Source: an uncultured Opitutales bacterium
Lineage (GTDB): Bacteria > Verrucomicrobiota > Verrucomicrobiia > Opitutales > Coraliomargaritaceae
DNA: 35,248 nt
Direction: 5' to 3'
Assembly (NCBI GenBank): GCA_937775295.1
Contig: CALKBZ010000028.1
Span: 1-35,248, forward strand
Below are positions 8,699 to 15,453 of this stretch, piece by piece; the stretch's first letter is position 1, and each line of letters starts with the position of its first letter. Made by a program: the position numbers and the translations under genes. Under the pieces are notes generated by a model. It had not been told where the DNA came from, did no database searches, and saw only the letters and a list, made by a program, of their open reading frames with translations.

Positions 8699-9037
8699 AT
8701 GAGCACCCTCTTCGAAAAAATCATCGCCCGCGAAATTCCTGCCAAGATCGAGCACGAAGACGATCAATGCATCGTCATTCACGATATCGATCCGCAGGCA
8801 CCAACGCACTTTCTGGTGATTCCGAAGCAACTGATCCCGCGCTTGGCTGAAGCGCCCGCAGAGAACCAAGCGGTGCTCGGTCATCTGTTACTGACCGCAG
8901 CAGCGGTGGCAAAGAAGCTCAATCTCGAAGGCGGCTTCCGTATCGTGATCAACAACGGAAAAGACGCTGGAGAGTCTGTCCCACATTTGCACGTGCACGT
9001 GCTCGGCGGGCGCCCGATGGCGTGGCCTCCAGGGTGA
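8699..9037 (+). CDS. HIT-family (HINT-like) nucleotide-binding protein
   Basis: 112 residues, full length for a bacterial HINT/HinT protein. The histidine triad is present at His96, His98 and His100 in PHLHVHVLGGRPM, and the N-terminus FEKIIAREIPAKIEHEDD with IHDIDPQAPTHFLVIPK is diagnostic. These homodimeric enzymes hydrolyse adenosine or acyl 5'-phosphoramidates; the natural substrate in bacteria is uncertain. Monocistronic: 131 bases separate it from the preceding gene, with nothing recognisable in between, and a decayed module follows. Confidence 0.94.
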   Translation: MSTLFEKIIAREIPAKIEHEDDQCIVIHDIDPQAPTHFLVIPKQLIPRLAEAPAENQAVLGHLLLTAAAVAKKLNLEGGFRIVINNGKDAGESVPHLHVHVLGGRPMAWPPG

Positions 9038-9093
9038 TTGTTGGTGTCTGACTCCAGTTGGCAACCGTGCGATTTCGTTTGATTTTTATTTAC

Positions 9094-9288
9094 ATGCAGA
9101 TGGATCGAACCGCATTTAAATAGCAATGCTTTCGTGAAGCTGCCGATCATCAATCGGCCTGTCGCAATGTTTTGCTGGAAGAGCAGGCTGAGGATTTTAA
9201 ATACCTGATGAGTGTTGCTTTTGGCTTTGTCGGTCAGCCGTGGTCGAAAATGGACAAGTAGCAATTCCGTGCGTCAACTCGCCAATGA
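9094..9288 (+). pseudogene. Broken small partner gene of a nucleotidyltransferase module
   Basis: From ATG 9094 (or 9100) the frame reads MDRTAFK, amber at 9121, then QCFREAADHQSACRNVL, LEEQAEDFKYLMSVAFGFV, GQPWSKMDK, amber at 9259, QFRASTRQ and TGA at 9286-9288. This resembles the short (about 60-residue) protein that, in many Bacteroidota and other genomes, precedes a DUF6036-like nucleotidyltransferase: both ends of that family carry a (M)D-K/R-T-x-F motif, here MDRTAF and MDK-x-QF, with a REA(A)D motif and an ERxxAxxYL-like helix between. The final TGA overlaps the ATG of the next gene (ATGA at 9285-9288), so the two were a coupled pair. Two nonsense codons mean it is no longer expressed in full. 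Family naming is from memory. Confidence 0.6.
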
Positions 9289-9726
9289 GGCACCTCGATC
9301 GAAATTTATTAAATCCCGACTTCGTGGAGTTCTTGCAATGCCTCCATGCGGAATCAGTCGAGGCGATTTTAGCAGGTGGCTATGCGGTGGTGCTCCATGG
9401 TTAATTTTCGCACGACTGGTGACATGGATGTATGGATTCAGCCCAGCGCAGAAAATTATAGACGGATGCGTGCTGCATTTGCTGCGTTCGGCTTGCTGAC
9501 CGAAGCTAGTTCTGAGGCTGCGATTTTGGATACGAACCAAGTCGATGTCTTTACTTTTGATCGTCCTCCGATGGCGATCGATATCTTGACCAAAGTTAAA
9601 GGATTGGACTTTCAAGAGATCTTTGTCGATGGCGCCCCTCTGAGGCTAATACACCTCAATCATCTGAAGCAGGCCAAACGCGCAGCAGATCGCAATAAAG
9701 ATCGAGATGATTTAGAGCATCTCTGA
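9285..9726 (+). pseudogene. Frameshifted nucleotidyltransferase (DUF6036-like)
   Basis: From ATG 9285 the frame reads 39 codons to AILAGGYAVVLHG and stops at TAA 9402. A frame shifted by one base, open from before this point to the TGA at 9724-9726, continues FRTTGDMDVWIQPSAENYRRM. Removing one A at 9403/9404 restores HGYFRTTGDMDVWI, the usual family sequence, so a single-base insertion explains the break. The GG, x, TGDMDVW block is the nucleotidyltransferase core (two metal-binding Asp), and the tail LIHLNHLKQAKRAADRNKDRDDLEHL matches the normal C-terminus. Such orphan enzymes are often called toxin-like because they share the MNT fold, but a role has not been proven. The stop abuts the stop of the convergent FAD oxidoreductase gene with no bases in between. 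Confidence 0.78.
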
Positions 9727-11148
9727 TCAATCCCCCTGCAATACGTGCAGATTGGCCATCGAAATGCCGCTGAGCATGGCGCCGATGATGCCTAGGAAGC
9801 CTTGGTCGGTGCCGGCTAGATAGACATTCTCCAAATGGGTGCGGCCGTCCTTGATCTTGTTGGGTGCGCCGTAGATTGCGCCGTTGAGGTGGCCGGTAAA
9901 CTTGCGCACGGTGCGCGGGGTGAACATGTCGCTGGCGATACGGGCATCGTCGAGGCTGAGTCCGTTTTTCGCTGCGGGCAAAATACCCAGCGCGACGTTT
10001 TGTAATTCTTGATACCAATGCGCTTTTTGAGCGAGGTAGTCGGCGTCGTTGAGCGCGCACCACTTGTCGTGGTTGGCCATCGCGGTGATGCGCAAGAAGC
10101 CTTCGTCGAGTTGGCGACCGTCGCCGTATTGATAATTGTTGGGAAAACAAATGACGCCGCTGGTGGGATCGACTAGCTCGTCTTTGGTTGCGGCGTAATG
10201 GAAGCGTTCGCGAGTGTTGAAGAAGATGATGGTATCGTCCCAGCCGAAGTCGGTGGGTTGTTGGTCTAGCACGGTGATCGTTTCAGTAAAGCTGAGCTGG
10301 CCGATATTGTCGCTGGCTGCGTCGCTTGGTTGGTCATCGCACAAACGGGTGGTTTCGACCACGCCGGCGGTTGAGATGATTTTGTCGGCGGTCAGCACCG
10401 CGCCGTTGTCGAGTTCGACCGCGCTAGCTTTGTTGCCGCTGGTGTGGATCTGCTTGATGGCGCACTTCATTTTACGAGCGCCGCCGAGTGAGCGGTATTT
10501 GTCCTGCAAAAGTTTGATGATCACGCGCACGCCGTCGAATGGTCGGGCGAAGCCTTCGAAGAACAGCGAGCGGAACATGATGCAGAATTGGCCGTAGTCC
10601 ATGTCGAGCTCTTCAGCGCTGCCGTAATACATAACGGGGCAGAAGATCATATCTTCGAGCAAGGGGTCGGAGATGTGCCGCTGCACCGCGGCGCGGGCGG
10701 AGGTGGGCACCGCGCCAAGATTAAAGGCGTCGAGGGTACGCACTTCTTCTGCTAGGGCACGGAAGTCGTCGATCTGCTTTGGGAAGGCGCGGGCGACTTC
10801 AGCTTCAAATAGGTCGAAATCGTTGCTGAATTCAAGTTCGGCACCGGGAAAGGCGATGCGGGAGCCGTTTTGCTGGCAGAGGTCGAGTGCATCGTAGGGG
10901 ATGCGCAGCTGGCGCAGTAGCTTGGTGAGTGGCGTGCCCTTGGTGCCTTTCGGCACAAAGTTGGTCATCGCGTGCAGACCGACGTCGTATTTGCGCCCTT
11001 CGATGCTGTAGAAGGAGTTGAGTCCGCCGCTGGCGTTGTGCTTCTCTAAGATGATGACGTTCTTACCCGCAAGTGCGAGGCGGATACCCGCTGCCATTCC
11101 GGCCATACCTGCGCCGATGATGATGACTTCGAAGTGTTGGTTGTCCAT
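9727..11148 (-). CDS. CrtI/phytoene-desaturase-like FAD oxidoreductase
   Basis: 473 residues. The N-terminal dinucleotide fold is clear: EVIIIGAGMAGMAAG (residues 7-21, GxGxxG) with Glu35 at the end of strand 2 (IILEKHNASGGLNSF). The C-terminus VYLAGTDQGFLGIIGAMLSG is the second FAD motif of the phytoene desaturase/retinol saturase group. The family oxidises, isomerises or saturates long polyene or isoprenoid-like chains. It lies last in a minus-strand row with a ketoacyl synthase and an acyl carrier protein, suggesting that its substrate is an acyl chain bound to that carrier (inference). The 168 bases between the ACP gene and this one hold two palindromes and a heptad array, so it may be partly uncoupled. 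ATG at 11148-11146 is chosen as the only sensible start before the FAD motif. Confidence 0.82.
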   Translation of the reverse strand: MDNQHFEVIIIGAGMAGMAAGIRLALAGKNVIILEKHNASGGLNSFYSIEGRKYDVGLHAMTNFVPKGTKGTPLTKLLRQLRIPYDALDLCQQNGSRIAFPGAELEFSNDFDLFEAEVARAFPKQIDDFRALAEEVRTLDAFNLGAVPTSARAAVQRHISDPLLEDMIFCPVMYYGSAEELDMDYGQFCIMFRSLFFEGFARPFDGVRVIIKLLQDKYRSLGGARKMKCAIKQIHTSGNKASAVELDNGAVLTADKIISTAGVVETTRLCDDQPSDAASDNIGQLSFTETITVLDQQPTDFGWDDTIIFFNTRERFHYAATKDELVDPTSGVICFPNNYQYGDGRQLDEGFLRITAMANHDKWCALNDADYLAQKAHWYQELQNVALGILPAAKNGLSLDDARIASDMFTPRTVRKFTGHLNGAIYGAPNKIKDGRTHLENVYLAGTDQGFLGIIGAMLSGISMANLHVLQGD

Positions 11149-11155
11149 TTGTGAG

Positions 11156-11190
11156 AGAACTGAGGGCTGAGGCTTGAGAGCTGAGACTTG
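11156..11190 (-). repeat. Five tandem 7-bp repeats before the FAD oxidoreductase gene
   Basis: On the minus strand the units CAAGTCT, CAGCTCT, CAAGCCT, CAGCCCT and CAGTTCT run without gaps (consensus CARNYCT) and end seven bases before the ATG at 11148. CAAGTCT and CAGCTCT are identical to units in front of menA (22575-22630). Confidence 0.8.
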
Positions 11191-11203
11191 CTGGTGAGTG
11201 TGA

Positions 11204-11223
11204 TACAGGCATTCCTGCCTGTA
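11204..11223. repeat. 8-bp inverted repeat
   Basis: TACAGGCA, a four-base loop TTCC, then TGCCTGTA: an exact 8-bp hairpin within the gap between the ACP and FAD oxidoreductase genes. It looks like one module of a dispersed intergenic repeat. Confidence 0.6.
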
Positions 11224-11265
11224 GTCTGTGCCACAAGGATTGTCGTGCGGTCTAGATACAACGAA

Positions 11266-11286
11266 ACACAGACAAGTCGCCTGTGT
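11266..11286. repeat. 21-bp palindrome with GACTT core
   Basis: Minus strand: ACACAGGC, GACTT, GTCTGTGT. Arms pair over the full length with two G-T pairs and a single unpaired central base. Its centre, GGCGACTTG, resembles the GGCGACTCG centres at 23534-23550 and 29812-29830, while the outer arms are different, so these look like members of one dispersed palindrome family. Confidence 0.6.
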
Positions 11287-11316
11287 TAGGTGAAGGTGCG
11301 ACCGGAGTCGCCTAAA

Positions 11317-11565
11317 TTATGCGTTGAACTTAGGAGTCAAGTAAGCTGCGCAGGTCGCAAGCGATGCGAGCTCTGGGTAGTCCGCTTCGGGCACTTCGAT
11401 ATTGTGCTGCTTGCGCAGCTCCATGACGATATCGAGGAAGTCCATCGAATCGAGGTCAAGCTGATCGCGTAGGTTGATCTCTGGCGTGATGTTGGAAGTG
11501 TCCTCATCAGGTGCAATTTCTGTGATGATATCGACGACGATTTGTTTTACTTGGTCTTCTGTCAT
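11317..11565 (-). CDS. Acyl carrier protein, non-housekeeping type
   Basis: 82 residues. Helix 2 starts at the phosphopantetheine site: LDLDSMDFLDIVMEL (36-50), with Ser40 the attachment residue. The motif DSMDF in place of the usual DSLDxVEL of fatty-acid AcpP, and the following VPEADYPELASLATCAAYL, match a specialised group of carrier proteins rather than AcpP. The gene is 36 bases downstream of a ketoacyl synthase and precedes a CrtI-like oxidoreductase, so it probably carries a dedicated chain for those enzymes. It should need activation by a phosphopantetheinyl transferase not found here. Confidence 0.9.
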   Translation of the reverse strand: MTEDQVKQIVVDIITEIAPDEDTSNITPEINLRDQLDLDSMDFLDIVMELRKQHNIEVPEADYPELASLATCAAYLTPKFNA

Positions 11566-11601
11566 TTTAAAAATGGGTAATGGTTATGGCTGATTTGTCG
11601 C

Positions 11602-12840
11602 TTAGTCCTCGAACTTACGCACAATAAGTGCGGAGTTGATTCCGAGCATTCCAAATGAGTTGTTGAGGATAACTTTCACTGCGTCAACCTTGAGTGGCTC
11701 ATTTATGACGAGATTTGGTAGTGCGCATTCGGGGTCGAGGTCTTCGATGTTGATGGTCGGGTGTATGATGTTGTCCTTAAAGGAGGGTAGGTTGCCTGCC
11801 AGTTCCAGCGCTCCGGCGGCGCCCATCGCATGGCCGATGAAGCTCTTGGTGTTGTTAATATAGGTGGTGGGGCAGTTGGCGAATACTTCGCGGATCGCCT
11901 TGCACTCTTGAATGTCGCCCATCGGCGTGGAGGTGGCGTGAGTGTTGACGATGTCGACGTCTCCAGGCTTCATGCCGGCGACTTTCAATGCGGTGTGCAT
12001 GCACTCGGCTTGGCGCACGGGATCGGGCAGAACGTAGTCGCCAGCGTCTGAATTAATCCGATAGCCGACGATTTCGGCGATGATGTTGGCGCCGCGGGCT
12101 TGTGCATCTTCGAGGCGTTCGAGCACATAGATCGCACCACCTTCGCTGACGACGATGCCGTTACGAGTCTTGTCAAACGGGCGGCTGGTCTTATTCGGAT
12201 CAGTTTCGTGCGTGCCGAGTGCCCCCTGGCTCTTAAAGCCGGCGAAGATCCCGAACGATTGAATACTCTCACTGACGCCACCAGCGAGGGCGACATCGAC
12301 TTCGCCGAGGCGAAGCATTTGCAAGGCTTGGATCAGTCCGGCATTTCCCGCTGCGCAAGCGGCACCGATGGTGTAGTGCGGCCCAGTGATCCCCATGTTG
12401 ATGGTGATCTCGCCCGCAGGATTGTTGGCCACGGTGCGGGGATTGTGATGGTGCGTCCAAAAGCGTGTGTCGTAGTCGAACTTGGAGATATTATACACTT
12501 CGTTCTCGGTCTCGACATTGCCGTGCTCAGTGGTGCCGATGTAGACGCCAATGCGGCTCTTGTCAAAATTCTCAAAATCTAGGCCACTGCTATTGATGGC
12601 TTCGTGTGCGGAATAGACGGCGATACTGCCTGCGCGGGTGCCGACACGTAGTTCTCTGCGGCTCTGGTATTTCTTCGGATCGAAGTTGCACACGCCTGCT
12701 GGGACCTTGCCCATATAGCGCATATCAATGATTTGAACACCAGCAATCCCAGCGAGAAGATTGTTACGATACTCCTCGAGAGTGTTGCCGTTTGGCGAGG
12801 TCAGGCCGACGCCTGTGATGACTATACGCGACTTGTGCAT
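11602..12840 (-). CDS. Beta-ketoacyl-ACP synthase (FabF-like)
   Basis: 412 residues, the FabF length. It condenses an acyl chain with malonyl-ACP. The catalytic set is complete: Cys162 in GAACAAGNAGL, His301 in NTHATSTPMGD, Lys332 in NNTKS and His337 in FIGHAMGAAGALE. The C-terminal NNSFGMLGINSALIV motif is as in KAS II. The sequence following the active cysteine (AAGNAG rather than ATGxHA/S) and several insert differences (WTHHHNP around 128-134) set it apart from a textbook housekeeping FabF. First gene of the minus-strand row with the specialised ACP and the FAD oxidoreductase; a secondary lipid or pigment-like pathway is inferred. Divergent from the sigma-factor gene across 205 bases. Confidence 0.92.
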   Translation of the reverse strand: MHKSRIVITGVGLTSPNGNTLEEYRNNLLAGIAGVQIIDMRYMGKVPAGVCNFDPKKYQSRRELRVGTRAGSIAVYSAHEAINSSGLDFENFDKSRIGVYIGTTEHGNVETENEVYNISKFDYDTRFWTHHHNPRTVANNPAGEITINMGITGPHYTIGAACAAGNAGLIQALQMLRLGEVDVALAGGVSESIQSFGIFAGFKSQGALGTHETDPNKTSRPFDKTRNGIVVSEGGAIYVLERLEDAQARGANIIAEIVGYRINSDAGDYVLPDPVRQAECMHTALKVAGMKPGDVDIVNTHATSTPMGDIQECKAIREVFANCPTTYINNTKSFIGHAMGAAGALELAGNLPSFKDNIIHPTINIEDLDPECALPNLVINEPLKVDAVKVILNNSFGMLGINSALIVRKFED

Positions 12841-12853
12841 GAATAAGGGGACA

Positions 12854-12884
12854 TTTTTACCATCTTTCGTAGTGTGACTGTCAA
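12854..12884 (-). promoter_or_regulatory. Possible promoter of the ketoacyl synthase operon
   Basis: On the minus strand a perfect TTGACA (12884-12879) is followed after 19 bases by TAAAAA (12859-12854), 13 bases before the ATG. The spacer is longer than the optimum of 17, so this is only a candidate. Confidence 0.25.
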
Positions 12885-12908
12885 CAGTGTAAAAGTCTGA
12901 AAGGACAG

Positions 12909-12932
12909 CAAATAAAGATTCACCTTTATTTG
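12909..12932. promoter_or_regulatory. 9-bp perfect inverted repeat in a divergent intergenic region
   Basis: CAAATAAAG, six-base loop ATTCAC, CTTTATTTG. It lies between the divergent ketoacyl-synthase and sigma-factor genes, about 25 bases upstream of the minus-strand TTGACA. Could be an operator for a dimeric regulator or a hairpin; no family assigned. Confidence 0.35.
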
Positions 12933-13045
12933 GTTCTATTTTTTCGAGACAATCGTGGCGCCTAAATTATAAAGTCTGTTTAAATTTTAAGGAGTGAGTA
13001 AAGTTTTGCAATTTGACCTGAAATCGCTTTAGCTTAGTTATCTTA

Positions 13046-13678
13046 ATGTCAATTACAGGATCAGTTTCCAAAGCTTTCGCACATGCGGAAGAGGTTCCGG
13101 TGTCGGAGCGTGACCTAGATTGGTCGGTGGTGCAGCGCGTACAGGCTGGCAATGTCGGCGCCTTCGACCAGTTGGTGCAAAAGTATCGCGAGCACATCTT
13201 CTCCGTCATTTATAATATGACGAGTAATCGCGAAGATGCCTCAGATTTGACACAGGAGACTTTCATCAAGGCCTTTCAGGCAATTGCGCGCTTCAAGGGG
13301 AAGTCCTCATTCTTTACTTGGATTTACCGTATTGCGATTAATACCACGAATACCTTCCTGAAAAAGCGCAGCCGCCGTCGTTATATTAGTTACGAAAATA
13401 TCAATGAAGAAGTGACCACTTCGGAAATCTTCGAACGGTTGACGGCGAAAAGCCGCAGTGAAAAAGGCGCGTTGGTTCATGAGTTACAGGAAAAACTGAA
13501 CGATTCGTTGCAGAAATTGTCTACTAAGCATCGAGCTGTTGTTGTTTTACATGAAATCGAAGGCCTCAGCCACAGCGAGATCGCGGAAATCACTAAGACG
13601 TCTGTCGGCACCGTGCGCTCTCGACTGCACTATGCGAAACAACAACTCCAATCATATTTAAAGGATTATATCAGTTAA
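13046..13678 (+). CDS. RNA polymerase ECF-type sigma factor
   Basis: 210 residues. Sigma region 2 spans about 39-105: AFDQLVQKYREHIFSVIYNM, then DASDLTQETFIKAFQAI and FFTWIYRIAINT, the classic -10 recognition helices. Region 4 spans about 150-203: LPxx-like LSTKHRAVVVLHEIEGLSHSEIAEITKTSVGTVRSRLHYA, the -35-binding helix-turn-helix. There is no region 3, so it is an ECF (group 4) factor. An acidic 30-residue extension precedes region 2. It is followed 26 bases later by a single-pass membrane protein and then by a periplasmic HtrA-like protein, which looks like a sigma / regulator / sensor row. Start at ATG 13046; no good ribosome site. Confidence 0.93.
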   Translation: MSITGSVSKAFAHAEEVPVSERDLDWSVVQRVQAGNVGAFDQLVQKYREHIFSVIYNMTSNREDASDLTQETFIKAFQAIARFKGKSSFFTWIYRIAINTTNTFLKKRSRRRYISYENINEEVTTSEIFERLTAKSRSEKGALVHELQEKLNDSLQKLSTKHRAVVVLHEIEGLSHSEIAEITKTSVGTVRSRLHYAKQQLQSYLKDYIS

Positions 13679-13704
13679 CTCTAGCAGTTATCAATTACTC
13701 ATTT

Positions 13705-14259
13705 ATGGCTAAATTACCTCTAGCGCGCCAAGCTGACATCAACCTAGAAGATCTCCTTCGATTGAAGCGATCCGAACGTCCCTCCGATCAATTCTGGAAC
13801 GAATTCGACCGCGAGTTGCACCAGCGTATGTTGCAAACATTGGTCAAGAAGGACCCATGGTATTTGCAGGTGTTACGTGTATTTTCGGGCCGTATCTTGC
13901 AGAGTGCTGCGGTTGTCGCAGCTGCCGTTTTGGTCGCGATGATAGTCGTGCGGCCTGCCTTTCAATCAACAGTACTGCCCACTTCTGTTGCAGCCGCGCA
14001 AGCTCCCGCGGCCGACGTGCTCGGCGCGCCCGTTGAAGTCGCGATGACAGAACTGACGATTGCCGAGGCGACGAGTTTGCCGAATTACGATACGGATGTG
14101 ATCTCAGCGGAAGCGATATCGAGTGAGGTTAATTTCGTCCGTGATTTCGGAATGGATCAGATGCACGCAGCGTCGTACGACGCCTCTGCGTATTCTACTG
14201 ATTCGGCACAAGCGCGCGTAGCGTTTGCATCGGCTGGCGTGGCGAGCCTTGTTTATTAG
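13705..14259 (+). CDS. Single-pass membrane protein, putative anti-sigma factor
   Basis: 184 residues. Residues 1-60 are cytoplasmic and charged (LLRLKRSERPSDQFWNEFDRELHQRML), residues about 66-82 form one membrane helix (QSAAVVAAAVLVAMIVV), and the C-terminal 100 residues would be periplasmic, Ala- and Ser-rich with acidic patches and no fold I recognise. The short N-terminal helix with a membrane anchor directly after an ECF sigma gene suggests an anti-sigma factor, but the zinc-containing HxxxCxxC motif of ZAS-type anti-sigma domains is absent. Similar LKRxERPxxxFW proteins follow sigma genes in Verrucomicrobiota as I recall, so the association may be conserved. Function is inferred from position. 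Confidence 0.62.
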   Translation: MAKLPLARQADINLEDLLRLKRSERPSDQFWNEFDRELHQRMLQTLVKKDPWYLQVLRVFSGRILQSAAVVAAAVLVAMIVVRPAFQSTVLPTSVAAAQAPAADVLGAPVEVAMTELTIAEATSLPNYDTDVISAEAISSEVNFVRDFGMDQMHAASYDASAYSTDSAQARVAFASAGVASLVY

Positions 14260-14269
14260 TTTGTCTGCT

Positions 14270-15337
14270 ATGCTCAAACTTGGGTGGATTACTTTTCTTT
14301 TAGCTGCTTGCTCGATTTCTTTGTGCGCAGGTCCGGCAAATGCGCTTGCCTTGCAGCAACGCGTGATTGAGGTTTTTGAGCAGAATAAAGATGCGGTCAT
14401 TCGAGTGAAGGCTGCTTACCGTGGACCAGACGAAGGCGGCAAAGCGCAAGTGATACTTCGGGTAGGCACGGGGTTTTTCATTAGCAAAGAGGGCCACGTG
14501 CTGGTAAGTGCTAGCCGAGCTGCGGGTGCGAGTCGCGTGTGGGTCGAGCATCAGGGTAAATCCTATGCGACCGAAGCGATCGGCCATGATCGGGTGACCA
14601 ACGTTTCGGTCTTGCGCGTGTTGGAGCTGCCAGAAGAATTTTCGATTATCACCTTGGATACCAATGTGGCGCAACCGCGGCTGGGCGCGATTGCAATTGC
14701 GATTACTTGTCCGCTCGATTTTGAACCATCGCCTTCGATGGGGCTTGTGACTGGCATGGATAAAAAACTCGGCAACAAAGTGTTTCCAACGGAGTACATC
14801 CGCACCTCGATCTCAGTCAGTGCGGGGCAGGGCGGTTGCCCGGTTCTGGATGTCAATGGCCGCTTTATCGGCATGTCGGTGGCATCGATTGCGGAGCTGG
14901 ATGCTTCTTACTGTTTACCAGTCGCGGCGTTGGCACGGGTGCGCGACGACCTATTGTTTTCGGGGCATATAATCCACAGTTGGATGGGTTTTGAAGTGGC
15001 TGAAGAGTTGGGCTCGGATGCTACCAATCCCGTTTATCTGTCCACCGTGATCGACGGTGGCCCAGCGCATCAAGCAGGTTTGTTGAAGGGGGATCACCTT
15101 GTTTCGATTGCTGGATATACAATTGATAATGTATCTGATGTCCCAGGCGCAGTGTTTTTTACGCGGGCGAATCAGTTCACCACGATTGAGGTGCTGCGCG
15201 GAGAAGAGCTGTTGGAATTCTCGGTCAAGACCTTACCGCGGCCAGAAATAAGCCCGGTTATTCAAAATGATTCAGCCTCGATTACTGAGCAATCGAACGA
15301 GTCTGCGGTTGAGCGGGTGTCAACGGTTGCGCCATAG
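14270..15337 (+). CDS. Catalytically dead HtrA/DegP-like protein with PDZ domain
   Basis: 355 residues from ATG 14270 (an upstream TTG at 14225 inside the preceding gene is rejected). A signal sequence covers about 1-26; LAAC at 11-14 could be a lipobox, or cleavage may occur after ANA at 23-25. Residues about 35-225 align with the trypsin-like domain of DegP/HtrA: GTGFFISKEGHVLVS, GHDRVTNVSVLRV and AGQGGCPVLDVNGRFIG. However, the catalytic His is replaced by Ser82 (SASRAAGA for the usual NNHVVEGA), the Asp by Asn111 (RVTNVSVL), and the Ser by Gly188 (AGQGGCP for GNSGGP). A PDZ domain follows (about 235-320: VIDGGPAHQAGLLKGDHLVSI). It should bind peptides but not cleave them. As third gene after an ECF sigma factor and a membrane protein it could be an envelope-stress sensor (inference). 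Confidence 0.85.
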   Translation: MLKLGWITFLLAACSISLCAGPANALALQQRVIEVFEQNKDAVIRVKAAYRGPDEGGKAQVILRVGTGFFISKEGHVLVSASRAAGASRVWVEHQGKSYATEAIGHDRVTNVSVLRVLELPEEFSIITLDTNVAQPRLGAIAIAITCPLDFEPSPSMGLVTGMDKKLGNKVFPTEYIRTSISVSAGQGGCPVLDVNGRFIGMSVASIAELDASYCLPVAALARVRDDLLFSGHIIHSWMGFEVAEELGSDATNPVYLSTVIDGGPAHQAGLLKGDHLVSIAGYTIDNVSDVPGAVFFTRANQFTTIEVLRGEELLEFSVKTLPRPEISPVIQNDSASITEQSNESAVERVSTVAP

Positions 15338-15453
15338 GAAGTTTCGACTTTAACAGCGCTAGGCCGTGATGGCAATGAAGGCCTCCTCCTGGATGGCGGG
15401 TCGCTTAGCTGTCACTTTCAGCTTCGGTAACGACCGGTGAGATCAGTGCTGGA

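Noticed and set aside
3506-9261. All in-frame stops in the decayed cyclase and the small partner gene are TAG, suggesting amber read-through or recoding
   Set aside because: About a dozen clearly intact genes here end in TAG (for example gcvP, recJ, nnr, dprA), so TAG is an ordinary stop; CAG and TGG to TAG changes are single-base and common.
9403-9404. Programmed frameshift in the nucleotidyltransferase gene
   Set aside because: No slippery heptamer followed by a structure is seen and the partner gene is also broken, so simple decay is the easier explanation.
14225-14269. Earlier TTG start for the HtrA-like protein
   Set aside because: It lies inside the preceding gene; ATG 14270 directly precedes a signal peptide.
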